From assembly GCA_964237235.1 (NCBI GenBank), contig CAXSGY010000004.1:193702-257701 (forward strand): a stretch of DNA of 64,000 bases. Direction: 5' to 3'. This DNA comes from GCA-002050365 sp964237235. GTDB taxonomy: Bacteria; Acidobacteriota; Blastocatellia; Pyrinomonadales; Pyrinomonadaceae. Below, one piece after another: positions 63,936 to 64,000 of the stretch. A program made the translations under genes and the position numbers. Numbering within the stretch: the stretch's first letter is position 1; every line of letters begins with the position of its first letter. Below the pieces are notes generated by a model. It did not search any database. It had not been told where the DNA came from and saw nothing but the letters and a program-made list of their open reading frames with translations.

Positions 63936-64000
63936 TGGTGGGCACGAAGGGACTCGAACCCCTAACTTCCTCCTTGTAAGGGAGGCTGTCTACCAATTGA
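63936..64000 (-). tRNA. tRNA-Val(TAC), 5' end outside the window
   Basis: Reverse strand: anticodon stem CCTCC/GGAGG with loop CTTACAA (anticodon TAC), T-arm GGGGTTCGAGTCCC and encoded CCA (63936-63938). The acceptor 5' strand and part of the D-arm lie beyond base 64000. Confidence 0.93.

Overview
The window reads as a stretch of a Gram-negative chromosome of roughly balanced base composition. The best lineage guess is Acidobacteriota, class Blastocatellia. This is inferred from secreted proteins carrying many D-Y/F-D-G-D-G-K repeats, the mix of core genes and the intergenic palindromes; no rRNA is present to prove it. Almost every base is in use, and operons are tight with 2-5 nt gaps or ATGA overlaps.

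Layout. (1) 1-506: the 3' end of a class II fumarase. (2) 597-22789, minus strand: a complete-looking type VI secretion locus transcribed tssK-tssL-tssM-tagJ-tssA-tssB-tssC-hcp-tssE-tssF-tssG-clpV-vgrG-lipoprotein-PAAR. No tssJ was recognised. VgrG carries a C-terminal metallopeptidase-like effector domain (HEMNH), and the lipoprotein behind it is a candidate immunity protein. (3) 23404-27881: a hypothetical gene, a secreted repeat protein and a subtilisin-like protease with the same repeats. (4) 28001-29304: a tRNA island with tRNA-His, a free-standing HNH gene, and a tRNA-Arg(UCU) split at the anticodon by a group I intron whose open frame encodes a PD-(D/E)XK-type homing endonuclease. (5) 29349-34620: cmk, a tiny overlapping membrane gene, and two large unknown soluble proteins. 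(6) 34711-44881: small metabolic and membrane genes, hisS with a compositionally foreign middle, and a decapitated S41 protease. (7) 45022-50546: dxr, a Uma2 gene, rseP and ispG (MEP isoprenoid pathway plus site-2 protease). (8) 50573-58249, minus: holB, tmk, hfq, miaA, then a BaiN-like flavoprotein, a DinB protein, a histone-H1-like protein with a GIY-YIG-like domain, and rsmG. (9) 58357-63809: a 5.4 kb integrative element in tRNA-Asp, bounded by a 42 bp exact repeat of the tRNA 3' half. It holds a decayed IS3-family element, a stress-type protein, two HNH/VRR-NUC nuclease genes, a HTH/zinc-ribbon gene, a tyrosine recombinase and a candidate structured RNA. (10) 63936-64000: part of tRNA-Val.

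The strongest unusual signals are the intron-split tRNA-Arg(UCU), with secondary-structure elements readable directly; the unexplained multibranched RNA-like segment at 61281-61434; the recombinant hisS; and a collection of different long palindromes in the gaps. Single-base frameshifts occur in four places, all in accessory or non-essential genes. All start choices and functions are read from sequence alone; no database search was possible.
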